From assembly GCA_905178155.1 (NCBI GenBank), contig CAJINV010000004.1, positions 938,629 to 1,002,628 on the forward strand: a DNA stretch of 64,000 nt, read 5' to 3'. The position numbers were made by a program, and so were the translations under genes. The notes under the pieces were generated by a model, which was not told the origin of the DNA, did not search any database, and saw only the letters and a program-made list of their open reading frames with translations. This DNA comes from Amoebophrya sp. A120 (Eukaryota > Sar > Dinophyceae > Syndiniales > Amoebophryaceae). Of the stretch, positions 32,601 to 43,408 are shown piece after piece (within the stretch, counting starts at the first letter, position 1; every line of letters begins with the position of its first letter).

Positions 32601-35600
32601 CCTTCAGTGAGGCCTTCCCATCGTAATGGACCGCGGCGCCCCCGCTCGCGCGAATCCATTTACGACAGACGAGCGCCTTGCTACTGCATGTCTGCCGCAT
32701 CGCGGCGTGCATCGACAAGCAGAATCGCGAAGCGCCCGCGACACACAGAGCGGCAGGCCGCAGACGAAGCTGCGCTGTTTTCCGATGTGTCTTGCCGATA
32801 GCGGGCCTGGCCAATAGGCCAAGATAACGCCGGGCCTGTGCCCCTAACGGCGTGAAGAACCTCTGCTACACCCACATCGTGGGCAGTCGGGTTCTCCACT
32901 CCCCGGCCAGTGGTGCTCGCGAGAACCGAGAGCGCGTCATCGACGTGTGTGTACCACTGAACGGAGATAGCCTGGAGGGTAGTCGAAGAACGCGAACTCT
33001 CTCTCCGCACTGTGAGAGCTGCACAACAACTTCCTTCCCACCGGGACATCACCCCCTGTCAGGATAATGCCCTGGCGCTCGGCGGTAGGGCCGAGCTACG
33101 TGCACACGGCAAGGCGCACGCCGTCTGTTCTGACCTGCCCATGGCTTGGGCAGCTCAATGGCAACGGGACCACCGGAGCTCTTTGCTTGCCGCACACTGC
33201 ATTGATCCACGCTAAGGATCGGCAGCGCCGGAAACGACAAGGCGGAACTGCGAAGCAGAACCAGAGCGAAGGCCTGAGGCGCACAAGTACGCCTCGCTTT
33301 CTCATCGAGACACTCCTCCGTCAAATATCCACTCTCCGAGAACCGAAGAGACGAAAAAACGCAAAATCTAGGCGAGCCAAGACAATGCGGTATTTCTGGA
33401 AAAAGGACAGAGACCCAGCCGAAGCTGGTCGACACCGGGCAGCCAGCCCGGTGTCGGAGTGTGCAACCCTCTTGCTTGATCATGTGAACTGATATAATCG
33501 CTACGCGACGCATATGGAACAGATACAGAGATGAGTAGAAACCTGTTTTACATAGAAGAAGGCTGCACAAGGTGCGTAGTTCTTGCCTCTTGGACGAGAG
33601 GGCATTTCTTATGCAGGCTAGGCACGGGGAAGCAGCCTCTGCAGAACTTCTTAATCTTAATCTTATGCACATGCTATATGTGTGCACCTGCACTCATCCA
33701 AAAATTCTGGCAGAGCTGGCAGATCCAAAAACCACATGACAAACTCTACTTCCACTCCCAACAAAAATATTTTTTGCAATCCATATCCCGCATCTGCTCC
33801 TGTTGCTCGCGAACCTGCTGCTGTAGCTGCTCATTCTGCTGCTCCAGGGCTTTCAGCTTCAACTGGTGGAGGCTAGTACTGGATGGGTTCTGCTGGTGCG
33901 GAGGAGGAGGATCTGCACGACCGTGCTCCCCACCTGCAGGATTGTTGTTCGCCCCGTTAGTCTTCATCGCTTTGCTCGAGCTTGAACTTGATTGACCTCC
34001 CTTGTTTCCCCCGGTCGTCGTCCCTTCCTGCTCCGCGACGCGCTGGGCGAGGCGTCGCAACTGCTTGGTCTGCATCTCGAGGACCTCGTTAGCGCGGAAG
34101 AGCTCAGTTTCCAACGTGCGAATCCGCAATTTGTGCTCGAGAACGGCTTCGGAGGCGGAAGGAGAAGGACTCGTACCACGATCTTTCTCGCGGTCCTGAT
34201 TCAATGTAGAAGTTTCGTCTTGTTTTATTGCGGTACTTGATTTACTTGGAGTTGGCTTGGCACCGGAAGATGAAGTAGACGAGGTCGCGCCCTTCTCGGT
34301 CGCGGCCTTTTCGGTCGCGGCGCCGGCGACAAGAGCGACGTCTTCAGCAGGTGCTGCTGTACTGCTATCCTCCGGCGGCGGCTTTTGGAGGGTTTCTTTG
34401 TCCGCAGATGAAGATGACGATTTTTCCGCACCAGATGAAGATGAATGAAGATTCATTGACACGGGATGTTGATCCCCGTCTAGTACACCTTGCGCGGCTG
34501 GAAGCTCAAGCTGCTCGTGATCTTTTTCCTGCTGCTCCTGTGGCATTGACGCCGCAGTACCAGACGCAGCAGCAACTATCCCGGCGGTATTCGTTGCCGA
34601 ACTCGCCGCGGTGCAGCTCGTTTCCGCAGTTGTACTAGGGGAGGTCGAAGCTGAAGCTGCATTAGTACTCCCTGGCGGAAGGTCTGCTTCTGTGTCATGT
34701 CGTTCCTCTCGCACCTCGAGAAGAGGTGTTCCCAGCAAGTTTGCACTTGCTGCTTTTCGGTCAGCAGCAACACTTTGATTTTCTGAACCACAACCAGGTT
34801 CTTGAGGAGTATCAACAACTACCTCAAGTAGATCTCTCGACGACAACGCTTCGTTGCTTTCCTCCGTCTTTGCGGGTGTCGTCGTGACCCCACTGGCTTC
34901 GTCGATTCTCTTCGACGTCTCCTGACCAGACTGTGCATCTTGTGCGGCCGGTGGTGCAGCAGCTACGGAAGTGGTCGAAGATTCATCTACTGCAGCAGAA
35001 GGAACATCAGCGGAACAACTACCACGTCGCAACTTGTTCCGCTTTTCTTGTTCCCGCTCCTTCTCGATGTTTCGGTAGTGCTCCCGCGCCATTTGCATCG
35101 CCTCCTGTTCCTGGGAGACCAGCCCGGCCTGGTAAACCTCTTGCATGGTGTGCAGTTTCTCCTGCAATTCTCGCACTTCCAGCTCTAGTTCCCTGTTCTT
35201 CTTCTCGGATTCGACCTTCTCCTTCCGTAATTCATCCAATTCTACGGCGGCTTGCTGGTTCGCTGCACTCGAGCTGCTGCTATCACGATCCTGATGCACC
35301 ATCAAAATTTTCCGCTTCTCGATCACTTTTGGCGGGGGCGCGGCGATCATGGCGGATGGTACTATCATGGATGGGTCAGCACGACCACGGCTTGATGTCG
35401 CAGTTGTTGTGCCACCAGCAGTTGTGACGACCCCTGCGCCAAGCGGCTGCGAAATGAACCCAGCCGCCACCTTTGCGCGATTTGCTTCCAACAATTCCGG
35501 CACTTTCTGCAGCTGTCGCGAGAGTTGCTGGTTCTCGTGCTTCAGGCGGAGCATTTCCTTCTGGAGGGATTCGAAGTCCTCGCGCTTCAGCGTGTGCCCA

Positions 35601-36010
35601 TGCGTCATCAGTTGCTGCCGGGGGGAGAGCAAGGCGTTCGTTTGCGGAGAGCTTGGCACGATGTGGGGGAGTAGTTTCTGCATACTGTGTTTCATCTCCT
35701 CCCGCGAGGCGCCGGCCGGCACTGGAATCTTCAGCGGCGATGTAGTTAGGTGGGTCGAAGTAGAGGAAGCAGCAGCAGCAGTAGTTCTTGCACCACCAGG
35801 AAGGGTCGTGGGTGAAGAACCTCCTGCAAGAACGACATCTTCATTCGAGGGAAAATTATGCAGGTCTTGCACGCCGGTTAGCGGGCGGTAGGAGGTGTCT
35901 GCGGCCCCCTCGGACTTTGTATCATCCGCGTCGGTCTCCGAAGAACCTCCACTCGAAGTGACCGAGGGGGACGAATGACTGCTCGTGTTAGACGATGAGG
36001 ACGTCGACAT
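29609..36010 (-). CDS. 1,227-residue coiled-coil protein split by a 2.7-kb introner-like insertion
   Basis: Two exons: 33786-36010 and 29609-31067, total 3,684 nt. The start is the ATG at 36010 (MSTSSSSNTSS), because the 44 codons upstream are open but unlike the rest. The N-terminus is Ser/Thr-rich; coiled coils follow (LESLQKEMLRLKHENQQLSRQ region; ELRKEKVESEKKNRELELEV; ELFRANEVLEMQTKQLRRLA; LKALEQQNEQLQQQVREQQE), continuing in exon 2 with SLRSLKQQVWKLSKQKAELS and ENSDLKNELLELRQILATTT. Long Ser/Thr/Ala linkers separate them. The join across 31073-33785 reads EQMR then ENFVLKTTV and is in frame with a 4-of-5 matching duplication (tccct/tcccg). A structural or scaffold role is likely (inference); no specific family is recognised. 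If the join is wrong, these are two genes ending near 33746 and starting near 31126. Confidence 0.65.
32291..32313. repeat. 10-bp hairpin in the GC-rich core
   Basis: ctgcgtgccc, loop atc, gggcacgcag. A perfect short stem inside the giant element. It could be structural RNA or a protein-binding palindrome. Confidence 0.75.
32387..32407. repeat. 10-bp hairpin with one-base spacer in the GC-rich core
   Basis: gcccctgcca, t, tggcaggggc. It is the second of several palindromes within about 120 bp. Confidence 0.75.
33430..33456. repeat. 11-bp hairpin at the edge of the GC-rich core
   Basis: cgacaccgggc, loop agcca, gcccggtgtcg. Perfect stem near the transition from the GC-rich core to the AT-richer end of the giant element. 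Confidence 0.75.
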
Positions 36011-36928
36011 TTTTTTGGCGTAGTAGTTGTAGAGGGTGTTGCGTTGCCCCTTTCTAGTAGCGTAAAGGTAAAGACAAAATGTATGAGTACCAATAAGAAT
36101 AAATGCGCATTCCGTGATAGAAAACGCGTGGCTTGTTTGCATCGTTGTAGTTTAAGAGATTTTGATTTAGTAAAAACTGGATAATGCTACCGAAGTGGCA
36201 ATGAAAGCCTATCCTCAATCGTAACTAGCCAACAGAAAGTAGAAATTTGTTCCTCGACGAGACCACACTCACTAGGCTGCTTCTATCAGCAGCTCCTGCC
36301 CACCAGTGCTGCTGTCATAATTTTCTGCCCGAAACTTCTTCTAGCACCGTGGTCGCGGCCCCAGGTTGTTGTATCGCCCACTCTAGTATCGCGAAACTCA
36401 AATACTAGTATGCCAAGGTGAACATGAACGCCCACTGATTTCTCGGAGTCGGACTCATCGGACGCTATTTTTGAGGTCCCCTGCTGCAGTAGGAATTTTG
36501 CTTATAATCGTGTTTCATTTCTTCCTCAGCTTTTTATACACATTTTCATGACATCAACCACGTCAGTCGTGTCGTCATTTTGACACAGCCGAGAAAGTCT
36601 CATCTGCTCGATGTCTCTCGTGCGTGGAGGTCAGCGCGTAACATGTTGATCCACCACGGCTCACTGCAGAACCAACTGTCTGCTACACGTACTTCAACTC
36701 GGCTCGCCAACCACACGACGTATCTGAATCTGTATCATCAATCAATCAAACCAATAAATTGTCGCCAAAGGCTTATTTGCAATCGAATCAATTGTCAAGT
36801 AGAGGCTTTCAATATCGAACTGGAATCGGAGTTGTACAAGAGGCTTTTTTACGCGAGTAAAAACTCAGGTCTATACAGGTTTGCAAACTAGAACGTAAAA
36901 ATTAAGGTTGATACAAGACGACTTTCAT
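36011..36928. other. Intergenic region, nothing firm seen
   Basis: About 0.9 kb, AT-rich. A 103-codon plus-strand frame at 36580-36891 has no domain and no support. Promoter of the coiled-coil gene presumably lies near 36011-36200. Confidence 0.45.
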
Positions 36929-39900
36929 TTAAAAAGCGTAGTGTACTTCTGACTGTCGCAAGAGCTGCAACTCAATAGGTTCTGTACATTTGGCTATGAT
37001 GAAACCAGTAGTATTGTACAACATGGAGCTCATATAAGAAGAAAAAAGTTCGTCACGATCACTCATGGGCATTTTTGCAATACAAAAAATGCCTGACATG
37101 CGTAAAAATGCATCACAGCCAAACTTCATACGGGATTTCCCTTAGTGGTTCTGCAATACGAGGAAAAGTTGTGATGTTCAAAAAATGTGTAATGCAAAAC
37201 CTCCAAGATAGTGACTGTGACAAACTTTCTTCTCTCCATAGCTCAAAGTCGCCATGCTATTTCCTATACTGTTCCCACACCCAATGTGATGTTTGTCGTG
37301 CCAAATCATACAAGAAAAAGGCACCGCGATAGCGATGCCCGCCGAGTTGTGTCTACAATTTTCAAAACAAACAATTTTTATTGCACTATGACAAAAAATT
37401 CAAAGTTTCTGCTGCGTCCAAAGTTCAAATTGTCATCGGAACATCAGCAAAAAAGACCTTCACCTTGCTCAGAAGAGTATAATTTCTTTGTCCCGCGCCA
37501 GTTAAAAAGCCTAGATGCAGGCCCCCTCCTCTCGCGCGAAAAAACCCGTCGTCTTCAGCATTCGTGTACTGCGGTCCCGCGTTAACGGCGAGTTTGTATT
37601 GGGCACGACAAAGGGTGGTTTTTTATCCGAAACCGTGGGCTATGGATTGCAAAAGCATCGCTCCTCGCACTAATTCTGTAGTAGTGATTGCATTACAAAT
37701 GGCTCAGCGTGGAGACAGAGGGAATATGTCATGCTGAGTTGCCTTGGGAAGAAAATCTGCCATGCATGATTGCGAATATTACTCCGAGTGCGATAGTTCT
37801 TTTACAATCCATATGGGCGGTTTTGCGTGGATGAACTCGATGTCGTCCTTGGTTTTTTCGTACTTCGTATGCATTGCAAACATGTCTGGGTCTGGAAACT
37901 TGAGATAGTGATGCGAGTCAGGGAACTAGTATAGTGCGCACACTGTAATGCACTGCCAAGCATGACAGAGTTTTCCGTGGCTTCGTGTTGCGTACTCCGC
38001 GGCATGAGACACTGCGTCTTTGCATGACATTGACAGACAAGAAGAGCGCTTTCTTGCGGCCACGCAATAGTACAGAACTCCGAGTCACACCAGTCATGCC
38101 GGACCAGCATGACAAATCTCGTCGCAATCTCCCAGACCCAGACATGTTGGCAATCCATATTTCGGGATGGGTAGACTGGGCCAATATCGTGGGTCCTTCT
38201 TGTCTTCGCGGGGCACGCCCACGATGGACGGCTGCAGGAACGGCAGGGTTTCTTGGTGGTAGTCTGTTTTGTTTGTGAGAAAAAAAACCTTGAGTTTGCG
38301 TTTGCGTCCAGGTGAAAAATTACATGTGCGAATGTTTATCCACTGTCCGAGCACAAGATGAGAATGAGTGAACTTCCGATCTACATAAAGCATTAATTTT
38401 AATAAAGCATTAACAGAGAAGTAGATATTGATCTATTCTTGAAGTTTGCCGATCTTGATATCTTTGCCGGAATAGTACTCGATGCATTTTTTTATCCTTC
38501 TTTTGCTATACAAAACAGAAACATCTTGTCCTTACCGTCGAACCACTTGCAGAGCTTTTCTTTCTCCTGCACTACTATCCTGTGCATCTGGTCTTCGGTC
38601 AGTAGCCTCGAGTCCAAGTTGATGCGGTATCAGGGATGAAAGAGTCCTACGCTTTTCGCAGCAATATGGTCGGCCTGTGCTAGTTTCACATGCAAAACAA
38701 AAGAAACCGAACAAGTTCGTAAGCTGAAGAAGCTCGTTGCTTTTATAGAATCTTTCCTGCTTCTTTGTCTGGGACCAGACATTTGTGTCGCTTCTGTTGT
38801 CGCGGCTATTTAAAGTTCTGCATGCACGAGGAGATCGAAACAACACTGTCCGTCCAATTATCTGCCACGAGGGAAAGATTCATCCAAAGGGATATGTGCG
38901 CCAGGTCGTCTAGTCTTGCTCGGAGGAACTCGCTGAGGTCGTACCTTCAGTGTGTTATCTGTTTCTTCAAGATGAAACTGGAGAGCACATAGATACTTAC
39001 ACTTAGTAGCTACTGCGTGCCTGCGCACGAAAAAAATCTTTTGCAAGACAGAGCCACAAACCAAAGACAATAAAAAACATCAACGAGAAAAATACCTCAT
39101 CTGTATCACCCCCACCAGCCTGTCCCGGAGCCCCTCGCGAAAGATAAATTTGTGTCCGATAATGGAGAATAGCACGTCGTAAATTGACGTTGGTAAGCGC
39201 TTTTTTCGGTAGTGCGCGGGGTTGTCAGTCTCCATGTCTGCGGTGGCTTCACCCATTAATGGTCCGAGCTCTTCCAGGTCCAATATGGCGTTCTCAACTC
39301 TTGCATTCTCAACTGTTACATGAATTTGCGATGCAAGAATGGCAAGAGTCAAGGGGCCAAGCTTGCTGCTTTTGCATCACAGATTTGGCACAGATTTAGA
39401 TGCTGTTTAGCCTCTCGGAGATTTGTCATGCGAAGCAGCTTGACCGTCTGGCAGTGGCAGCTGAAGGTTGTCTTGCATGACAAATTCATGTAACAGTTGA
39501 GAATGTAACGTTTGAGAACTCCATATCCAAGTTCGCGACAATATGCAGAGCCTCGAATTGTGCACCCTTTTCCCTGTGATAAGAGAGAGCAAGAACGCTT
39601 AATATTTCCTCAAGCATGATTGCAGCTGCAGTTACACTCTTTGTTCTATCTCAGGAGATCGAGATGGTGATGACCTGATAACATCTTCAAGTGTCGTGTC
39701 CGAGAAGTATCATTGCATAAGCCATAAGAATGCAGCCAAAAACAAGTTTTCCAGATAGTACCTCTTCCCGCGGCTCCCGCCACTGGTCGCTTCCATAAAC
39801 GCCCGCACGTAATTCGTTTTCAGGGTCGGAATTCTTGGCACCGGCAGAGAAAACGCCTCGATGTCGGCCAGGATCTCACTCACCCGGTGCGTCTTGCAGG

Positions 39901-41624
39901 AAAAGTCGCAATACCAGGAGAGAAAAATCTCCTCGATCATCACTTCCAGCTTGTCGTTGTAGCTTATCCTCGCCATGTGCACATCGTGCTTGTTGATCTG
40001 ATTTGTATCATTTATTGTATAAGTGTGCCGTTCCCGTTGCCGCGCAGCTTTTGTTTTGAACATAACAAACCAATGCACAGAATTTGAACAGTCTGACATG
40101 ATATCTGTATCTTCGGTATAAAACGCCATCGTGCATGAAAAACTAACTTCCATGCAGGAAAATGGAGAACAACATGCTCAAAGTGTACTAGTACCATCAG
40201 TGCTTTTCTCGGGTCGCAGCTCGCAACGAAGTCCATGAAAGTTTCGTAGCCCTTGCCGAGTTATCAAATGCAAAAGTGTCTGGGTTTGGAAGATTGCCAG
40301 GCTTGTCATGCATATTTTGCATGGTTCACAACGCTTGTAATGCATGCCCTAGCATCACTGAGTTTTAGATGGCTTCCTGATGCCTATTCCGCATGAGAAA
40401 CGCCGTCCCCGCGTGGCACAAACTGAACTCCTCTTGCTAGTCATGCAATACAGATTTTTTTGGAATCCAAAAACAGCATCATAAGTAAGTTACCAATTTC
40501 CAGACCCAGACCTTTTTGCATTTGATACGAGTCCTCTTTCGAGCTGTTCGAGTAAATCATCCACCACCTGTGTCGGGTCGTACAGCTGTTTTCTTCTCCT
40601 CACCTCGAACGGATTGTCGCACGGGACGCGCTCGCACTCCTGGATGCCGAGCGTGTGCATGCCCTGGATCAAGTTCGCCAGGGAACTGTATGCATTGCAA
40701 GAGTATTACCGCACTCGTACAACTGGTGATATTACTTATTGCATGAGAACGATCAAAATCGTTTTTTTGACCGCCCTGCATGAAAAACTCAAATTGAAGT
40801 TTATTAATTTATTTGTTCCTGAGGAAATAAATTTGCAGAACATGCGAATCCTAGTACCACGTACGTCAATGCGCATGCGTTTCTTGCAATCTGCATAGGC
40901 AGTAATTGTTGTCGATTTCGCACAGCGCGGAGTGGAGCTTCAGGAGAAAGCGAAGCTTGAAGTAGAACATGATGGATTGGAAGTGAATCGTTGGCACTTG
41001 CGTGAAGCACTCGGCTGTGTTCACATTTACCGCCCCGCGGACCGTGGGTGACAGGGGGAGGAACGTGAAACTCGGATTGTCACCGATCACGCAACGGTGG
41101 ACCTTTATGTAGCATGATTTTTTTTGTGTGATTGTTTACCCTGTTCAGCATTACAAATGCATGCTCTGCATTGCCAAAATCGGTATGCAGGCTCAAGCTC
41201 TTCATGTTGATCTTTACAGTACCATAGATGCACATCTAAAGCAGTGAAATGCACATGTACGAAGCAGCTCTCCTCGTGGTGGTGCACCTCTACCCTGCCC
41301 GGGACGCGGACCCTGTACGACGTTTCCCCGTCGAACCTGGAAGCCCACAGCGATTTCGCGTTAAAAACCGTCATATCCAACTCTCGGAACAGGGCGTCCA
41401 CCGTGAGGATCTTGCCCACATTATCATAGGAAAAAGCGTTAACGTTAACGGAGTTTGTGATGCAGTCACGCATCACAAAACGCGCCCAAATTTGTTATGC
41501 ACAGCATGCATAATAGGCAACATTTGTCATGTATACCTGCAATCTATGAAAACCGTTAACGTTAACGCTTTTTCGTCGGATACACGTCCGGCTGGTGCAG
41601 GTCAGAGCCCCGCCGACGCTCCAT
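36929..41624 (-). CDS. Unrecognised multi-exon, mostly helical protein with about seven introner elements
   Basis: ATG at 41624 (MERRRGSDLHQPDVGKILTV). Exons supported by phase: 41583-41624, 41261-41416, 41102-41... to 40898, 40528-40683, 40195-40256, 39762-39997, 39526-39573, 39096-39278, then an exon from 38944 down to about 38830, one ending at 38536 with a GTAAGG donor, 38161-38270 (DYHQETLPFLQPSIVG), 37819-37867, 37240-37640 in part, and a last exon ending HYAF at 36929. The first eight sum in phase. The sequence is soluble-looking with amphipathic helices (ETFMDFVASCDPRKALM; DKLEVMIEEIFLSWYCDFSC; DLSEFLRARLDDLAHISLWM). A faint resemblance to RIH-type helical repeats of calcium-release channels was considered but there is no membrane domain. 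Exons near 38640-38830 and 37210-37640 are not resolved. Real gene, unknown function. Confidence 0.6.
37070..37209. mobile_element. Probable introner element, degenerate family C
   Basis: About 140 bp. It has imperfect inverted ends built on GTCACRRTCACT and a TTTTGCA core, matching the family C ends of 44094-44299. Flanking direct repeats could not be identified, so exact limits and splice sites are uncertain. Confidence 0.55.
37641..37813. mobile_element. Introner element, family A variant
   Basis: A 173-bp element with ends TATGGATTGCAAAAGCATCG and TATGGATTGTAAAAGAACTA, flanked by tgggc on both sides. Excision joins IHAKPP to TVSDKKPPF in frame. Confidence 0.9.
37868..38160. mobile_element. 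Introner element, family B
   Basis: A 293-bp element with ends TATGCATTGCAAACATGTCT and TATGGATTGCCAACATGTCT, then the GGGTCTGG core. Flanks cttcg and tttcg (4 of 5). Excision joins PSLPIPK to YEKTKDD in frame. Confidence 0.88.
39284..39525. mobile_element. Introner element, family D
   Basis: A 242-bp element with ends TATGGCGTTCTCAACTCTTG and TATGGAGTTCTCAAACGTTA, followed on both sides by ACTGTTACATGAATTTG. Flanked by tccaa on both sides. Excision joins HIVANLD to LEELGPL in frame. Confidence 0.92.
40262..40527. mobile_element. Introner element, family B
   Basis: A 266-bp element with ends TATCAAATGCAAAAGTGTCT and TATCAAATGCAAAAAGGTCT, flanked by cgagt on both sides. Excision joins LEQLERGL to GKGYETF in frame. 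Confidence 0.92.
40689..40897. mobile_element. Introner element, diverged family A
   Basis: A 209-bp element with ends TATGCATTGCAAGAGTATTA and TATGCAGATTGCAAGAAACG. The flanks aactg and ggcag hardly match (2 of 5), but removing the element plus five bases joins DNNYC to PLANLIQG in frame. Confidence 0.7.
41422..41582. mobile_element. Introner element, family F
   Basis: A 161-bp element with ends TATCATAGG and TATCCGACG, each followed by the perfect inverted repeat AAAAAGCGTTAACGTTAACG. Flanks cacat and cacgt (4 of 5). Excision joins LHQPDV to GKILTVD in frame. Internal TTTGTNATGC motifs are present. Confidence 0.92.
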
Positions 41625-43408
41625 TTTACTAGTTGACAAAAATTTTACTGAAGATAAGTACACAGTTTCTTTCACTTCACTTCTGCGGGACCGCTCCTTT
41701 TGCTTTTGTCTACGTACTTCTTTATCTTTTCGTTAACAGCTATTTTTTCTACTTGTACTTCTATACAGAGGACTCCGACTTCTGAGACTGACACTGACTA
41801 AAAATATTGATTTATTGAAGATTCCACAATACCGAGTCGTGTCTTTTGTCGAAGTGGTCCCGCTGCTTGCGTCCCCCACCGAGTTATTTGCCTTTGAAGC
41901 AATGATAATGACGGATGGCGCCGCCGTGCGCTTATTGCCCCCCTTCCCTTGTGCAAAAAAAAATTCTGGAGATTGAAGAAGGGAAACTAACATGGATATT
42001 ATTGATAGCGAGTGAAGAACCCGAAGAACGATCGAGTTGAGCGACGACGACGACGAGGTTGGTCCTACTGCGACTTGCGTTTTGCAACATCTCCAGTTGT
42101 ACTCTGCCTACTTCAAGACGACCGATGAAGAACTGCTCTGCATCGAAAGCGAAACAAGAATGCGTCACAAACATTCAAGATATTTAGCCGCCGGGAAAGA
42201 ACAAAAAACGAACGTTAGATCTTCACCGATATGATCAAAGAACAAGTGAGATCAACAAATAAAGAAACACAGATAGCGTATCCCTTGATGAGATTCTTCT
42301 TCACATGATTCTATTTCAGCCCCATCCGAACCAAACTAGTATACAGTCGAAAGGGGTTTATGTTTTGCAAAAATTTAAATTTTTTCCCGGGTTACGGGAG
42401 GGGAGAATCAAATACGTAAAGTGGCCTATATCCGTTTCCGTTAACTCAACATGCACTTCTCAAGTGGGAGCAGCAGCAGTATTGTCGTTGAGTGCGTATG
42501 CGTTGTCGTTGTCGTCGCGAATATAATCACTAGCAAGAAACTACCGGATAGGTAATATGATGCGCGAGCGCGACCAGCGAAGCGTCTACCAAAAGCTGAC
42601 GCAAAAACAAGTACAGCGTCGGCGCGTGCAGGTTCGAAGGCAGGCCATGCCTTTCTTGATCTTGCACTCTTGCTTTTGTAAAAAAAAAGGTGGTATGGCG
42701 GGTCTGGGTGGAGGTGAGGCACTACGAGTCGGCTCTACTGCTACGCATATCAACTCCGTAATACTGAAAATGCTGCTACATTTTCTGGCATAAGAGTTTC
42801 ATTTTGCGTGGCTGCGGGACCGAGGGAATTATGCATGAACGAAGGTACGATTTTGGGGCACTTGTTCTGTGGGGGGTTCGTCCTCTTGGGTTTTACTTTA
42901 CGTGCACTTATGCTTACTAACGGTAAATAAATCACTCAAAAATGATGTTGATGTTAATCCTAAAAACGAGAGAGAAACTAACTTCGCGAGTTAGCGACAT
43001 GGACATTGTGATTGTGTATGATTAAGTAAAAGTTTGCGTGTATGGAAGTGTGCACCTGCATGCTTTGTATGCTATTTGTTTCTACGACTACAAGTACTGA
43101 TTCTTAAGTAATACCGAACTGAACTTCTATCTAACTGACGTTTTTACTAGACTCGAACGACGTATGAATACTAAACTCAATAAAAGCAGAATTCTCATAC
43201 TTTACCGTGAATACTAGACGTGTTGCAGTGAATTTTGATGTGTTAATCTTAAAAACGAGAATGAATAGAACATAACAATAACGCAGCGTGGAGGTTTTAC
43301 TAGCCGCGGCGGGTTTGTGCAGTCAGATTCAGAATTTGAAAAAAATCCTACGTAGAAATCATAAACGACCGTCATATTATCGCTCTGAGCCCGACAATAT
43401 CGGACCGC
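41625..43408. other. Intergenic region, nothing seen
   Basis: About 1.8 kb, AT-rich, the longest apparently empty interval. Short frames (for example 41733-41993, 42441-42722) show no domains. A GGTTCGAA-containing stretch near 42630 was checked as a tRNA T-arm and rejected. The 3' end of the myosin gene abuts 43409. Confidence 0.45.

Larger units (their letters stand above)
31073..33785. mobile_element. Giant introner-like element (2.7 kb) with GC-rich core
   Basis: The ends are TATGCATGTGTAAATAGGTC (then TGGGTCTGGAAG, the family B core) and, at the other side, TATGGATTGCAAAAAATATT. Flanks are tccct (31068-31072) and tcccg (33786-33790). Outer 100-300 bp are AT-rich like other introner elements; the core (about 31160-33480) is GC-rich and holds several short perfect hairpins. 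Open frames in the core (for example 33049-33693 and 32681-33052, minus) show no recognisable domain. It is either an autonomous or composite relative of the short elements, or a family B element carrying a second insertion. Confidence 0.65.

Noticed and set aside
31140-33500. Possible ribosomal RNA or tRNA cluster
   Set aside because: GC-rich with hairpins, but no recognisable rRNA core sequences or tRNA arms were found.
36929-41624. Assignment as an inositol trisphosphate or ryanodine receptor
   Set aside because: Only a vague helical resemblance to RIH domains; no MIR motif or channel-type membrane spans are present.
42600-42680. t-arm-like GGTTCGAA string as a tRNA gene
   Set aside because: No matching acceptor, D or anticodon stems around it.
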